Positions 37,365 through 47,547 of a DNA stretch of 64,000 bases are shown here, in pieces. The position numbers were made by a program, and so were the translations under genes. The notes below the pieces were generated by a model. That model was not told where the DNA came from, did no database searches, and saw nothing but the letters and a program-made list of their open reading frames with translations. The stretch is from Caballeronia insecticola (GTDB lineage Bacteria; Pseudomonadota; Gammaproteobacteria; Burkholderiales; Burkholderiaceae), in assembly GCF_000402035.1 (NCBI RefSeq), contig NC_021287.1, positions 496,001 through 560,000 of the forward strand, in the 5' to 3' direction. The stretch's first letter is position 1, and every line of letters begins with the position of its first letter.

Positions 37365-38828
37365 ATGTTGAGACTCTCCTTGATCGCAGCCGGCATCGCG
37401 CTGCTCGCGAGCGGCTGCACGATGACGCCGCAGTACGTGCAACCGGAATTGCCGGTGTCGGCGAGCTTCCCGACCGGCGGCGTCTACGCGGCGCAGCCGG
37501 GCGCGGCGAGCGATGCGCGCAGCGCGAAAGGCGTCGCCGCAGCCGATATCGGCTGGCGCGATTTCTTCGTCGATGCGCGGTTGCAGCGGCTCATCGACAT
37601 CGCGCTGAAGAACAACCGCGACCTGCGCGTGTCGGTGCTCAACGTGCAGGCCGCGCAGGCGCAATATCGCATCGCGCGTGCGCAACTGCTGCCGTCGATC
37701 GGGGCGCAGGCCGGCCAGTCGCGGCAGCGCTCGCCGGAGACGCTGGCGTCGTTCGGCCAGACGGTCCAGAACACCTACTCGGTGGGCCTGAACGCGGCCT
37801 GGGAAATCGACCTGTTCGGCCGCGTGCAAAGCCTGAAGGATCAGGCGCTGGCGAAATATTTCGCGACGGCATACGCGCGCAAGGCGGCGGAAATCTCGCT
37901 GGTGTCGCAGGTGGCAACGCAGTATCTGCAAGTGCTGCAAGCCGACGATCTGCTCGCCGTCACGCGGCAGACGCTCAAGAGCACGCGCGACTCGTTCAAT
38001 ATCGTGAAGCTGCAGTTCGACAACGGCGCGGCGTCTGAACTGGACGTGAGCCAGGCTCAGGCGGTGATGGAAAGCGCCGCAGCGAATCTGCAGGCACAGG
38101 AACGCGCGCGGGCGCAGGCGGTCAACGCGCTCGTGCTGCTGCTGGGCGAGCCGATGCCCGAGGACATGCCGGCCGGCATGGCGCTCGACGGACAGAATCT
38201 GCTCACCGACATCCCGGCGGGATTGCCGTCGGATGTGTTGCTGCACCGGCCGGACATCATGGAGGCCGAGCAGAATCTGCTCGCGGCGAACGCGAATATC
38301 GGCGCGGCGCGGGCGGCGTTTTTCCCGCGCATTTCGCTGACGGGCAGCTTCGGCACGCTGAGTCCGACGCTCGGCGGCCTGTTCAAGGCGGGGTCGGCCG
38401 CGTGGAGCTTCGCGCCGACGATCACGTTGCCGATCTTCGAAGGCGGGCAGAATCAGGCGAATCTCGATCTCGCGAACATCGAGAAGAAGGTCGAAATCGC
38501 GCAGTACGAGAAGGCCGTTCAGTCGGCTTTCAGCGACGTGGCCGACGGGCTCGCCGCACGCGGCACGTACGATCAGCAGATCGCGGCCCTCGCGCGCGAC
38601 GCGGCCGCGCAGCAGCGGCGGCTGGATTTGTCGACGCTGCGGTATAAGCAGGGCGTCGACAGTTATCTCGGCGTGTTGACGGCGCAGCAGGATCTCTATT
38701 CGGTGCAGCAGACGCTGATCAGCGCGCGCACGCAGCGGCTGGCGAATCTCGTGACCTTGTATCAGGCGCTGGGCGGCGGGTGGATCGAGCGCACGGGAGA
38801 AGAGCCGCGCGCGGCGGATGCGAGCTGA
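37365..38828 (+). CDS. RND efflux outer-membrane channel lipoprotein, system 2
   Basis: 487 residues from ATG 37365, 1 bp after the pump stop. The lipoprotein signal is LRLSLIAAGIALLASGCTMTPQY. The TolC-like repeats are NNRDLRVSVLNVQAAQAQYRIARAQLLPSIG and ANANIGAARAAFFPRISLTGSFGTLSPTLGGLFKAGSAAWSF. It is paralogous to the channel at 30917 but without that protein's Pro/Ala tail. Confidence 0.92.
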   Translation: MLRLSLIAAGIALLASGCTMTPQYVQPELPVSASFPTGGVYAAQPGAASDARSAKGVAAADIGWRDFFVDARLQRLIDIALKNNRDLRVSVLNVQAAQAQYRIARAQLLPSIGAQAGQSRQRSPETLASFGQTVQNTYSVGLNAAWEIDLFGRVQSLKDQALAKYFATAYARKAAEISLVSQVATQYLQVLQADDLLAVTRQTLKSTRDSFNIVKLQFDNGAASELDVSQAQAVMESAAANLQAQERARAQAVNALVLLLGEPMPEDMPAGMALDGQNLLTDIPAGLPSDVLLHRPDIMEAEQNLLAANANIGAARAAFFPRISLTGSFGTLSPTLGGLFKAGSAAWSFAPTITLPIFEGGQNQANLDLANIEKKVEIAQYEKAVQSAFSDVADGLAARGTYDQQIAALARDAAAQQRRLDLSTLRYKQGVDSYLGVLTAQQDLYSVQQTLISARTQRLANLVTLYQALGGGWIERTGEEPRAADAS

Positions 38829-38830
38829 CG

Positions 38831-38862
38831 AAAAAAAACGCCGCGGCTTTCACCGCGGCGTT
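38831..38862 (-). terminator. Intrinsic terminator of the NCS2 permease gene
   Basis: Stem AACGCCGCGG (38837-38846) / CCGCGGCGTT (38853-38862), loop of 6. On the minus strand the stem is followed by a run of eight T (38838-38831). It also lies just after the plus-strand channel gene and may stop both transcripts. Confidence 0.82.
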
Positions 38863-38910
38863 CAACACAAACAGCCAGCAAGCACTTCCAGGGTACGACT
38901 TCGTTACTAA

Positions 38911-38948
38911 ACGTCCTTCGTAGACGTCCTTAGTAGACGTCCTTAGTG
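38911..38948 (-). repeat. 13-bp tandem repeat at the 3' end of the NCS2 permease gene
   Basis: ACGTCCTTAGTAG-type units lie at 38911-38923, 38924-38936 and 38937-38948 (the last partial). The stop codon (38943-38945, minus strand) lies in the third unit, and the second unit also carries a TAA at the same offset. Confidence 0.8.
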
Positions 38949-40334
38949 CGCGTCGCCCGCGTGGGCGGCGCCTTCGAATTCATGCGCCGCCTCACGTGCT
39001 TCGCGGCGCGCATCGCGTTCGCGGCGCACGCCGTTGAACACGATGTTCAGCACCACCGCCGACACCGACGCCAGCAGAATCCCGCTGTGAAGAATCGGTT
39101 CGAGCGCATGCGGCAGTTGCGAGAAGAACTTCGGCGCGACCACCGGCACCATGCCCATCCCCACGCTCACCGCGACAATGAACAGGTTGTGATGATTGCG
39201 CGCGAAGTCCACGCGCGACAACGTCTTGATGCCGTTCGCCGCGACCATGCCGAACATCACGATGCCCGCGCCGCCGAGCACGAACGGCGGCACCGACGCC
39301 ACGACCTGCGCCATCTTCGGAAACAGTCCGAGCACGACGAGAATCACGCCGCCGGTCGCGCAGACGAAGCGGCTCTTCACGCCCGTCACGCCGATCAGCC
39401 CGACGTTCTGCGAAAACGACGTATGCGGAAACGAGTTGAACACGCCGCCGATCAATGTGCCGAGACCGTCGACGCGCAGGCCGCGCACCAGCGCCTTTTG
39501 ATCGACGGGACGCTCGACCAGATCGCCGACCGCGAGGAACATGCCGGTCGATTCGATGAACGTGACGAACATGACGATGACCATCGTCGCGACGGAGAGC
39601 GGATCGAAATGCGGCAAGCCGAAGTGGAACGGCAGCACGACGCCGACCCACGGCGCGTGCGCCACGCCGTCCATGTTCACGCGGCCGAGCATTGCCGCGA
39701 TGCCGAAGCCCGCGACGATACCGAGCAGCACCGAAATGTTCGCGATGAAGCCGCGTGCGAACTTGTTGATGAGCAGAATCAGCGAGAGCACGACGAGCGA
39801 GAGCAGCAGATACACCGGATTGCCGTACTCGGGATTGCCGATGCCGCCCGCCGCCCAGTTGATGCCGACGCCCATGAGCGACAGGCCGATCACCGCGATC
39901 ACCGTGCCGACCACGACCGGCGGGAAGAAGCGCAATAACTTGCCGATCATCGGCGCGAGCAGAATGCCGATCACGCCCGCGGCGATGGTCGAGCCGAACA
40001 CGTCGAGAATGCCGAGCGCCGGGTTCGTGCCGATCGCGACCATCGGGCCGACGGCGGCGAACGTGCAGCCCATGATCACGGGGAGGCGAATGCCGAAGAT
40101 CCACAGACCGAGCGTCTGAATCAAAGTGGCGACGCCGCACGAGAACAGATCCGCGCTGATGAGGAACGCGACCTGGTCTTTCGGCAGGTTCATCGCGGCG
40201 CCGAGAATCAGCGGCACGGCGACCGCGCCTGCGTACATCACGAGAACGTGCTGGATGCCGAGCGTCAGCAACTGTCCCATCGGCAATCGCTCGTCCACCG
40301 GATGGACCTTGTGGGCCGTCGAACTCAAAGCCAT
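38943..40334 (-). CDS. NCS2-family nucleobase (xanthine/uric acid type) permease
   Basis: 463 residues with about 14 hydrophobic segments. Family landmarks are LGIQHVLVMYAGAVAVPLILG near residue 25, and FGSTIAAGVIGILLAPMIGKLLRFFPPVVVGTVIAVIGLSLMGV. FVTFIESTGMFLAVGDLVERPV and VFNSFPHTSFSQNVGLIGVTGVKSRFV hold the substrate/proton site region of the xanthine-urate branch. The C-terminus is His/Glu-rich (AAHEFEGAAHAGDAH). Substrate assignment between xanthine and urate is by motif style only. ATG 40334 has a clear AGGAGAG upstream. It is divergent from the FGGY kinase. Confidence 0.9.
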   Translation of the reverse strand: MALSSTAHKVHPVDERLPMGQLLTLGIQHVLVMYAGAVAVPLILGAAMNLPKDQVAFLISADLFSCGVATLIQTLGLWIFGIRLPVIMGCTFAAVGPMVAIGTNPALGILDVFGSTIAAGVIGILLAPMIGKLLRFFPPVVVGTVIAVIGLSLMGVGINWAAGGIGNPEYGNPVYLLLSLVVLSLILLINKFARGFIANISVLLGIVAGFGIAAMLGRVNMDGVAHAPWVGVVLPFHFGLPHFDPLSVATMVIVMFVTFIESTGMFLAVGDLVERPVDQKALVRGLRVDGLGTLIGGVFNSFPHTSFSQNVGLIGVTGVKSRFVCATGGVILVVLGLFPKMAQVVASVPPFVLGGAGIVMFGMVAANGIKTLSRVDFARNHHNLFIVAVSVGMGMVPVVAPKFFSQLPHALEPILHSGILLASVSAVVLNIVFNGVRRERDARREAREAAHEFEGAAHAGDAH

Positions 40335-40679
40335 GTCTCTCTCCTATATGCATCTCATTGGAATGGACTCCAAGTTAAGTGCATCGGGGAGCGCGAACAA
40401 GACCACGCGACGCTATACGCCGCGTTCGCCCGACGATATGGGTCGCAGGCGCCACCCGTGGCGCGAACGCGCTCAGGCCCTTGCCACAAAGGGTTCGACG
40501 CATATGATCGGAAATTCGTCGTGTGACGAAAGGCCGCCTTCTTGGGCTGATCGTTATGATGTGCATCACGTCGCGCGTATAGTCCGTTTTTCGTCCTCGG
40601 CGCGCGACGGCGGGGTAAACCCCGGTTTTGCGCGTTTTCCCTAACGTCTTTTCATGCGTCTTCCACGCTCCAGAATCCC
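40335..40679. promoter_or_regulatory. Divergent promoter region between the NCS2 permease and the FGGY kinase
   Basis: 345 bp without a gene. It holds a hairpin TTCGTC (40515-40520) / GACGAA (40525-40530), a TATAGT -10-like box at 40578-40583 pointing to the kinase, and a hairpin CGGGG-TAAA-CCCCG (40611-40624) followed by GTTTTG in the kinase leader. A purine or xanthine riboswitch was looked for in the permease leader and not recognised. Confidence 0.45.
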
Positions 40680-42092
40680 ATGCGTTTCCTAGGCATCGAT
40701 CTCGGCACGGGCTCCCTGAAACTCGCCATCCTCGACGAAAACGGCCGCGAAATCGCCATCGCGAGCGCCGCTTATGCGGTGACGAGCGCGCAGCCCGGCT
40801 GGGCCGAAACGCCGGTCGATACGTGGTATGCGGCGCTCGTCGATGCAGCGGCGCGTCTGCCCGCAGGCAAACGCGAGGCGGTCGTCGCGATCGGCTTTTC
40901 CGGGCAGATGCACGGCGTCGTGCCGAGCGCCGCAAACGGCCGCGCGCTGCGCCCCGCGATGCTCTGGCCCGACACGCGCGCCCGCGCATTGCTCGACGCG
41001 TGGCCCGAGCCGCAGCCGAATCCCGTCGCGCCGGGCATGGCGGGGCCGCTGTTGCGCTGGCTCGTCACGCATGAAGCGGATGTCGCGGGAGAGACCCGCT
41101 GGGCGTTGCAACCGAAGGACTGGCTACGCGCGAAGCTCGGCGGCGCGTTCGTCACCGATCCGTCGGATGCGTGCGCGACTGCGCTCGCGCATCCGTCGGG
41201 CGAATGGGACGACGCGCTCATCGACAAGCTCGGCCTGCCGCGCGCGTGGTTCGCGCCGCTCGCGGCGTCGCACGAAGCGGGCGGCGTGTTGTCGGCGCAG
41301 GCGGCGTCGGCGCTTGGGCTTCGCGCGGGCATTCCGATGGCCGTCGGCGCGGGCGATACGCCGTGCGCCGCGCTGGGCAGCGGCCTCTCCGCCGATGGCG
41401 ACGCGCTGCTCACCACCGGCACCGGCGGCCAGATCGTCGTGATGTGCAAGGACGCGCCCGCGCCGGCGCATGGCCTGCATACGTATCGATCGGCGACCGG
41501 CGCGTGGTATCGCATGGCGGCGATGCAGAACGTGGGCGTCGCGCTGGAAGCGGTGCGCGGCTGGCTCGGTTATGCATCGTGGGCGCAAGCCTACGACGAC
41601 GCATTCGCCGCCGACGCCAGCGCCACCGTGAGCTTTCTGCCGTACCTGAGCGGCGAACGCTCCCCGTGGATGAACCCGAACGCGCGCGGCGGCTGGCTCG
41701 GACTCGGCCTGGACGACACGCGCGGCACGTTGATGCGCGCCGCGTTCGAGGGCGTGGCATTCGCCTTGCGCGCGGGACTGGACGCGATTCGCCGCAACGG
41801 CGCCGCACTCGATTCGATGCGGCTCGCGGGCGGCGGCTCGGTCGATCCGCGCTGGCGGCAGTTGCTCGCCGATGCGTTGCAGGTCGAATTGCACGCGGTG
41901 GATTGCCCGAACGCGGCGACGCGCGGCGCGGCGATGCTCGGCGGCATCGCGGCGGGGCACTGGCGCATCGGCGATTCAGCGTCGCTCGCGCCGCACGCGA
42001 CGCTTGCCGCGACACCGCGCGCGAATGCATCGCTCGATGCGCGGCTCGCGCGTTTCATCGATTTGTACAGGCGCACGGAGGCGTGGTTCTGA
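40680..42092 (+). CDS. FGGY-family carbohydrate kinase (xylulokinase-like)
   Basis: A 470-residue cytosolic ATP-dependent sugar kinase. It has the ATP-site opening MRFLGIDLGTGSLKLAIL, the xylulokinase-type motif GFSGQMHGVV (about residue 78) and WPDTRA. LLTTGTGGQIVV is the phosphate motif, followed by FLPYLSGERSPWMNPNARGGWLGL and the FGGY signature region LAGGGSVDPRWRQLLADAL. The GQMHG motif favours xylulose or a related ketose. It differs clearly from the second xylulokinase-like gene at 62199. Neighbours are glycosyltransferases and an AGE epimerase, not pentose genes, so the substrate is open. Confidence 0.88.
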   Translation: MRFLGIDLGTGSLKLAILDENGREIAIASAAYAVTSAQPGWAETPVDTWYAALVDAAARLPAGKREAVVAIGFSGQMHGVVPSAANGRALRPAMLWPDTRARALLDAWPEPQPNPVAPGMAGPLLRWLVTHEADVAGETRWALQPKDWLRAKLGGAFVTDPSDACATALAHPSGEWDDALIDKLGLPRAWFAPLAASHEAGGVLSAQAASALGLRAGIPMAVGAGDTPCAALGSGLSADGDALLTTGTGGQIVVMCKDAPAPAHGLHTYRSATGAWYRMAAMQNVGVALEAVRGWLGYASWAQAYDDAFAADASATVSFLPYLSGERSPWMNPNARGGWLGLGLDDTRGTLMRAAFEGVAFALRAGLDAIRRNGAALDSMRLAGGGSVDPRWRQLLADALQVELHAVDCPNAATRGAAMLGGIAAGHWRIGDSASLAPHATLAATPRANASLDARLARFIDLYRRTEAWF

Positions 42093-42117
42093 TGCCGGCG
42101 CACATCGCGCGGGAGCC

Positions 42118-43077
42118 CTACATGCGCCGATGCTGCGCCAGCACGCCCCGAAGATACGCCTCCCATTCGCCGATGCGCCGCTCCCACGAATAGAACTGGT
42201 TGAAGTACGCGACCTGTTGCTCGCGCAGGACGAAATCTTCGTGACGCCGTTCACGCACATCGCGGATTGCCTTGTCGAGCGTGTGCAGGAAGCGATGCGC
42301 ATGCACGCTCATGTCCTCGGTGTAGGGATAAAGACGCGCGAAATTTGCACAGGTTTCGGGCAGAGCGCCGTATGCCGACGAGACGACGAGGCAGCCCGCC
42401 GACATCGCTTCGATCGCCGCCACGCAACTGGTTTCGGCGTGAATGCTTGGATACGCGAAGATGTCGCATTCGGCGAGCGCGTTGCGCACCACGCTGTTTG
42501 GCACCGCGCCGTGATAGCGAATGCGCGGGTGCGCGCGGCAACGTTCAAACAGCGATTCGTATGGCCGGTCTCGTTCGCTCCAGCCATAGATGCTGAAGCT
42601 GGAAAAGACGTCGAGCTCGATATGCGGATCCGTTTGCGCGAGGTGCTCGAAAACGGGTACGAGAATGTTGAGTCCGCGATGCGGCGTCGTGTGATAGATC
42701 AGGCGAATGCGTTCGCTCGTTCGCGGCCGATAAGCGCCGAACGGCTCGATTGCGTTCTGCAGAACGGTCATCTCGCCATAGGGCACGCGCGGAATCAGAT
42801 TGAACAGTGACGCCTGATAATGCGACACGCATACCATGCCCGCGAATGCGGCGCGGCCTTCGCGCTCCTCGAGAAAACCGGATTCCTCGCGGCTCGGCGT
42901 ATTGTGCAGCCACAGAATGCGCAGCCGGTCCGGATCGAGTGTGCGGACGCGTTCCGGGATGATCTGGAAGTGACTTGTCAGGCGCGGATCCAGCCGCGCG
43001 TGAAGCGCCTCCAGCATCAGTTCAGTGCCGCCGCGAGCCTGCTTGCTCAACTCGTTCGTTTCGAGGGAAAGATTCAC
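42118..43077 (-). CDS. Glycosyltransferase, GT4/GT1 type
   Basis: 319 residues with a GT-B fold C-terminal half. IRLIYHTTPHRGLNILVPVFEHLAQTDPHIELDVFSSFSIYG is followed by HPRIRYHGAVPNSVVRNALAECDIFAYPSIHAETSCVAAIEAMSAGCLVVSSAYGALPETC. This is the E-x7-E nucleotide-sugar region of retaining GT4 enzymes. The N-terminal half is short and begins MNLSLETNELSKQARGGTELM, resembling starts of methyltransferase-linked or capsule GTs. It lies 10 bp downstream of a GT-A-like gene on the same strand. Acceptor and sugar are unknown. Confidence 0.82.
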   Translation of the reverse strand: MNLSLETNELSKQARGGTELMLEALHARLDPRLTSHFQIIPERVRTLDPDRLRILWLHNTPSREESGFLEEREGRAAFAGMVCVSHYQASLFNLIPRVPYGEMTVLQNAIEPFGAYRPRTSERIRLIYHTTPHRGLNILVPVFEHLAQTDPHIELDVFSSFSIYGWSERDRPYESLFERCRAHPRIRYHGAVPNSVVRNALAECDIFAYPSIHAETSCVAAIEAMSAGCLVVSSAYGALPETCANFARLYPYTEDMSVHAHRFLHTLDKAIRDVRERRHEDFVLREQQVAYFNQFYSWERRIGEWEAYLRGVLAQHRRM

Positions 43078-43087
43078 CGCCCGACAT

Positions 43088-43873
43088 TCACCCGCGACCG
43101 ATTGCCGTCTTCGGACTCGCGCTCAGCGATGCGCCGAAGTCGCCGTTATAGGTGTACAGACCCTGATGAGAGAGTTTCGATTGCGTATCGACGAACACAC
43201 GTCCGCCCAGGTCGCGCCAACGCCGGCAGAAGGCGTAGTCTTCGGACAGGTAGCGATTGGTCGACGGCTCGACCATCACGTCGAAGAAGCGATAACACAG
43301 GTTGCGGATCGGCGTATCGGGCGGTCCGTCCGGCACGTACTTCAGTTCGGGCAGGCGGCTCACCATGGTTTCGATCACGTTGCGGCGAATGCACATGAAA
43401 CCGGTGGGCGCTTCGCTGACTTCGAGGAATCCGTCCTCGTCGATCGAAGTGGACACGCCGTCGTGCGCGTTCACCGGGTAGCGCAGGTAGCGTGTCGAAA
43501 ACGTCTCTTTGTTCATTCCGGCGGGCAGTTCCGCGGGCCAGTTGAAACTCTTGAGCGGATACACGCCCGCGACGACATCGCGGTCGGCGAGCAGCAGGCG
43601 GAACGCCTGGTCGACCGTGAAGCCGATGTCCGCGTCGATCCAGAACAAGTGCGTGAGGCTGGGGTCGAGCAGAAATTTCGCGACGGCTTCATTGCGGGCG
43701 CGCGTGATGAGGCTCTCGCCCGAATCGATGCGGATGACGCCCTGCATGCCTGCCTGCCAAAAACCGTTGTTGAGCGCGAGAAGGCTCTTGGTAAAGTTGA
43801 CCGCGGCGTTGCCGCCGTAGCAAGGCGTCATGAAGAGCGGCTTCATGGAGGTCAGGGCGGACGCGTGGAGCAT
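43088..43873 (-). CDS. GT-A-fold glycosyltransferase-like protein
   Basis: 261 residues from ATG 43873 (AGGA close upstream; ATG 43846 giving MKPLFMTPCYGG is the alternative). The start MTPCYGGNAAVNFTKSLLAL, the segment IDSGESLITRARNEAVAKFL and THLFWIDADIGFTVDQAFRLL give the nucleotide-sugar DxD motif of a GT-A domain (about residue 75-80). Later sequence includes VAGVYPLKSFNWP, APTGFMCIRRNVIETM and LSEDYAFCRRWRDLGGRVFVDTQSKLSHQG. Proteins of this type occur beside GT4 and TPR-glycosyltransferase genes. It is co-directional with the following GT4 gene. Product sugar unknown. Confidence 0.75.
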   Translation of the reverse strand: MLHASALTSMKPLFMTPCYGGNAAVNFTKSLLALNNGFWQAGMQGVIRIDSGESLITRARNEAVAKFLLDPSLTHLFWIDADIGFTVDQAFRLLLADRDVVAGVYPLKSFNWPAELPAGMNKETFSTRYLRYPVNAHDGVSTSIDEDGFLEVSEAPTGFMCIRRNVIETMVSRLPELKYVPDGPPDTPIRNLCYRFFDVMVEPSTNRYLSEDYAFCRRWRDLGGRVFVDTQSKLSHQGLYTYNGDFGASLSASPKTAIGRG

Positions 43874-44152
43874 GATTCCTGGTGGGTAAAGTCGGGAAAA
43901 GGCGATAGGCGAGCGGGCGCACTTGCACATGCTCGCTTTGTCGGGCCGATCGAAGAATACGCGACGACCGCGCAAAACTCGCTCGGACCATACTTAATTC
44001 ATGCCGCGCCCCATCGCGCTTAAACTTATGGCGCCTTTGCATCATCGGCGCTTCCGTCCTGCGCCCACGACGACCGCTCGTGCCGAGTCGTTTCATATTG
44101 ACCCGACCATGATGTTCGGTTCATTGCTCAAACCAAGACATCGAAACCAGCC

Positions 44153-45379
44153 ATGTCCGCACCCGACTTGTCCACACCCGCACTGCCCACCGATTTCCGC
44201 TCGCGCGCGTTCCTGCTTGATCACGTGTTGCGCACGATGACCTTCTATCACCCGCACTGCATGGATCCGGCGGGCGGCTTCTATCACTACTACAAGAACG
44301 ACGGCACGATCTACGACCGCAAGTCGCGCCATCTCGTGTCGAGCACGCGCTTCGTCTTCAACTACGCGATGGCGTACAAGCACTACGGCCTCGATGAATA
44401 TCGCGGCGGCGTGATCCATGGCATCGACTATTTGCGGCAGTTTCATCGCAATCCGCAGACGGGCGGCTATGCGTGGACGCTGAACGGCCGCGACGTCACC
44501 GACGCGACGAATCACTGCTACGGCCTCGCGTTCGTCATGCTCGCGTATGCGAAGGCGGTCGAAGCGGGTCTTGACGAAGCGCGCGCCTATCTCGACGAAA
44601 CCTGGCAACTGATGGAAACGCACTTCTGGGACGCGCCGCACGGTCTGTACAAGGACGAAGCCACCGCTGACTGGAAGGTGTCCGACTATCGCGGCCAGAA
44701 CGCCAACATGCATACCTGCGAGGCGCTGCTCGCGGCCTTCGAGGCGACCGGCGAGGCGCGCTATCTCGATCGCGCGGCGCTGCTCGCGGACAACATGGTG
44801 AACCGTCAGGCGAAGCTCGCGGGCGGTCTCGTGTGGGAGCACTACAAGCCGGACTGGTCGATCGACTGGGACTACAACAAGGGCGATCGCAGCAACATCT
44901 TCAGACCGTGGGGCTTTCAGCCGGGACATCAGACGGAATGGGCGAAGCTACTGCTGATTCTCGACCGTCATCGGCCCGAGGCGTGGCATCTGACGCGTGC
45001 GCGCGAACTGTTCGACCGCGCGCTGGAGTTGTCGTGGGATCACGAGCACGGCGGCATGGTCTACGGCTTCGACCCCGAGGGCACGTTCTACGACGAGGAC
45101 AAGTATTTCTGGGTTCAGGCGGAGTCGCTCGCGGCAGCGGCCTTGCTTGCGGATCGCGCGCAACGCGACGGCGACGCCGCGCTCGCCACGCGCTACTGGA
45201 ACGATTACGAACGCCTGTGGGCCTATAGCTGGGCGCATTTCGTCGATCACAAGTGGGGCGCGTGGTATCGCATTCTCACGCGCGACAACCGCCAGTACAG
45301 CGACGAAAAGAGCCCCGCCGGCAAGACCGACTATCACACAATGGGCGCATGCTACGAAGTTCTGAACGTCGTGCGCTGA
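44153..45379 (+). CDS. AGE-family sugar epimerase/isomerase
   Basis: 408 residues with the (alpha/alpha)6-barrel pattern of N-acylglucosamine 2-epimerase relatives: FYHPHCMDPAGGFYHYYKNDGTIYDRKSRHLVSSTRFVFNYAMAYKHYG, then NHCYGLAFVMLAYAKAVE. Also visible are QNANMHTCEALLAAFEATGEARYLDRA, RPWGFQPGHQTEWAKLLLILDRH and KYFWVQAESLAAAALLADRA. Conserved His and Glu residues in the H-x-x-E..W and W-x-Q-x-E segments are the usual catalytic set. Mannose-fructose isomerase, sulfoquinovose isomerase and cellobiose epimerase all share the fold, so substrate is undetermined. It starts 279 bp from the divergent GT-A gene and is followed 39 bp later by frmA. Confidence 0.85.
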   Translation: MSAPDLSTPALPTDFRSRAFLLDHVLRTMTFYHPHCMDPAGGFYHYYKNDGTIYDRKSRHLVSSTRFVFNYAMAYKHYGLDEYRGGVIHGIDYLRQFHRNPQTGGYAWTLNGRDVTDATNHCYGLAFVMLAYAKAVEAGLDEARAYLDETWQLMETHFWDAPHGLYKDEATADWKVSDYRGQNANMHTCEALLAAFEATGEARYLDRAALLADNMVNRQAKLAGGLVWEHYKPDWSIDWDYNKGDRSNIFRPWGFQPGHQTEWAKLLLILDRHRPEAWHLTRARELFDRALELSWDHEHGGMVYGFDPEGTFYDEDKYFWVQAESLAAAALLADRAQRDGDAALATRYWNDYERLWAYSWAHFVDHKWGAWYRILTRDNRQYSDEKSPAGKTDYHTMGACYEVLNVVR

Positions 45380-45418
45380 AAACGTTACCTAAATTACCGA
45401 ACCTCAAGGAGCCGAACA

Positions 45419-46525
<1,107 letters not shown>

Positions 46526-46577
46526 ACGAGGAGAGGTTCATGCTGGAACTCGTGAAGAGCATCGTTGTTTCGACGGC

Positions 46578-47387
46578 GTGCAGCGCATCTATCGGCACGA
46601 TTCGCAGACCATCGGCCTGCCGATGCGGTTCTCGGTCTTCCTGCCGAAACAAGCCGCTTCGCAAAAAGTGCCCGCGCTGTTCTATCTCGCCGGGCTCACG
46701 TGCACCGAAGAAACGTTTCCGATCAAGGCGGGCGCGCAGCGTTACGCGGCCGAGCACGGCATCGCGCTGATCGCGCCGGATACGAGTCCGCGCGGCGCCG
46801 ATATTCCCGGTGAGAAAGACGCGTGGGACTTCGGCGTCGGCGCGGGCTTTTATGTCGATGCGACGCGCGAGCCGTGGGCGCAGCGTTATCGCATGTATTC
46901 GTACGTGACGCAGGAGCTGCGCGAGACGGTTGCGCGTGAGTTGCCGGTGCGTGAGGATCGGCTCGGCATCTTCGGTCATTCGATGGGCGGGCACGGCGCG
47001 CTCGTGCTCGCGTTGCGCAATCCGGATCTGTACAAGTCGGTCTCGGCGTTTGCGCCGATCGCGGCGCCGTCGCAATGTCCGTGGGGCGTGAAGGCGTTCT
47101 CGGGCTATCTCGGCGACGATCGCGAAGCGTGGAAGCAATACGACGCGAGCGAACTCATCAAGGGCGATGCCGCCGCGCGCTTCGAGGGCGGCATTCTGAT
47201 CGATCAGGGCCTGGCCGATCAGTTTCTCGCGGAGCAGCTTCATCCCGACGTCTTCGAGCGTCACGCACGCGAGGCGGGGCATAGCGTGACCGTGCGTCGT
47301 CACGAAGGGTATGACCACGGCTATTTCTTTATCGCGACGTTCGTCGGCGAGCATATCGCGCATCACGCGCGCACGCTCTGCAAATAG
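46578..47387 (+). CDS. fghA: S-formylglutathione hydrolase with an apparent N-terminal frameshift
   Basis: The main frame from GTG 46578 gives 269 residues beginning MQRIYRHDSQTIGLPMRFSVFLP. It has a Ser-hydrolase nucleophile motif GIFGHSMGGHGALVLAL (about residue 144) and the final His in GYDHGYFFIATFVGEHI. The ribosome site and natural ATG are at 46531-46542 (GAGAGGTTCATG), in another frame. ATG 46540 reads MLELVK and then diverges, whereas the main frame reads EEHRCFDGVQRIYRHD up to it. A single missing base around 46555-46559 (AAGGAG expected, AAGAG seen) would join the two into a normal-length enzyme. It hydrolyses S-formylglutathione to formate and glutathione. Confidence 0.88.
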   Translation: MQRIYRHDSQTIGLPMRFSVFLPKQAASQKVPALFYLAGLTCTEETFPIKAGAQRYAAEHGIALIAPDTSPRGADIPGEKDAWDFGVGAGFYVDATREPWAQRYRMYSYVTQELRETVARELPVREDRLGIFGHSMGGHGALVLALRNPDLYKSVSAFAPIAAPSQCPWGVKAFSGYLGDDREAWKQYDASELIKGDAAARFEGGILIDQGLADQFLAEQLHPDVFERHAREAGHSVTVRRHEGYDHGYFFIATFVGEHIAHHARTLCK

Positions 47388-47404
47388 GCGCGATCGGGAA
47401 GGCG

Positions 47405-47435
47405 GCCGCTGCGGCGCATGGCGCGCCGCAGCGGC
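47405..47435 (+). terminator. Strong hairpin after fghA
   Basis: A 13-bp perfect stem GCCGCTGCGGCGC (47405-47417) / GCGCCGCAGCGGC (47423-47435) with a 5-nt loop, 18 bp after the fghA stop. There is no T-run, but it is very stable and probably delimits the frmA-fghA transcript. Confidence 0.6.
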
Positions 47436-47547
47436 TCGCGCTCGTCCAAACTGGGGATCGTCCGATGGAATTCCTACGCAGTCTGATTTAGCCTGTTCTC
47501 CTCGAAACCAGGTCGTGTCGCGGAGCCTGCTCCAACGACCCATTCCC

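Noticed and set aside
27661..38840. Very long antisense frames opposite the RND pumps (up to 1174 codons)
   Set aside because: Composition is dominated by Arg, His, Glu and Asp without domains. This is typical of the complementary strand of high-GC membrane-protein genes.
40335..40560. Xanthine or guanine riboswitch in the leader of the NCS2 permease
   Set aside because: No conserved core of a known purine or NMT1-type motif could be recognised. Only generic hairpins are present.
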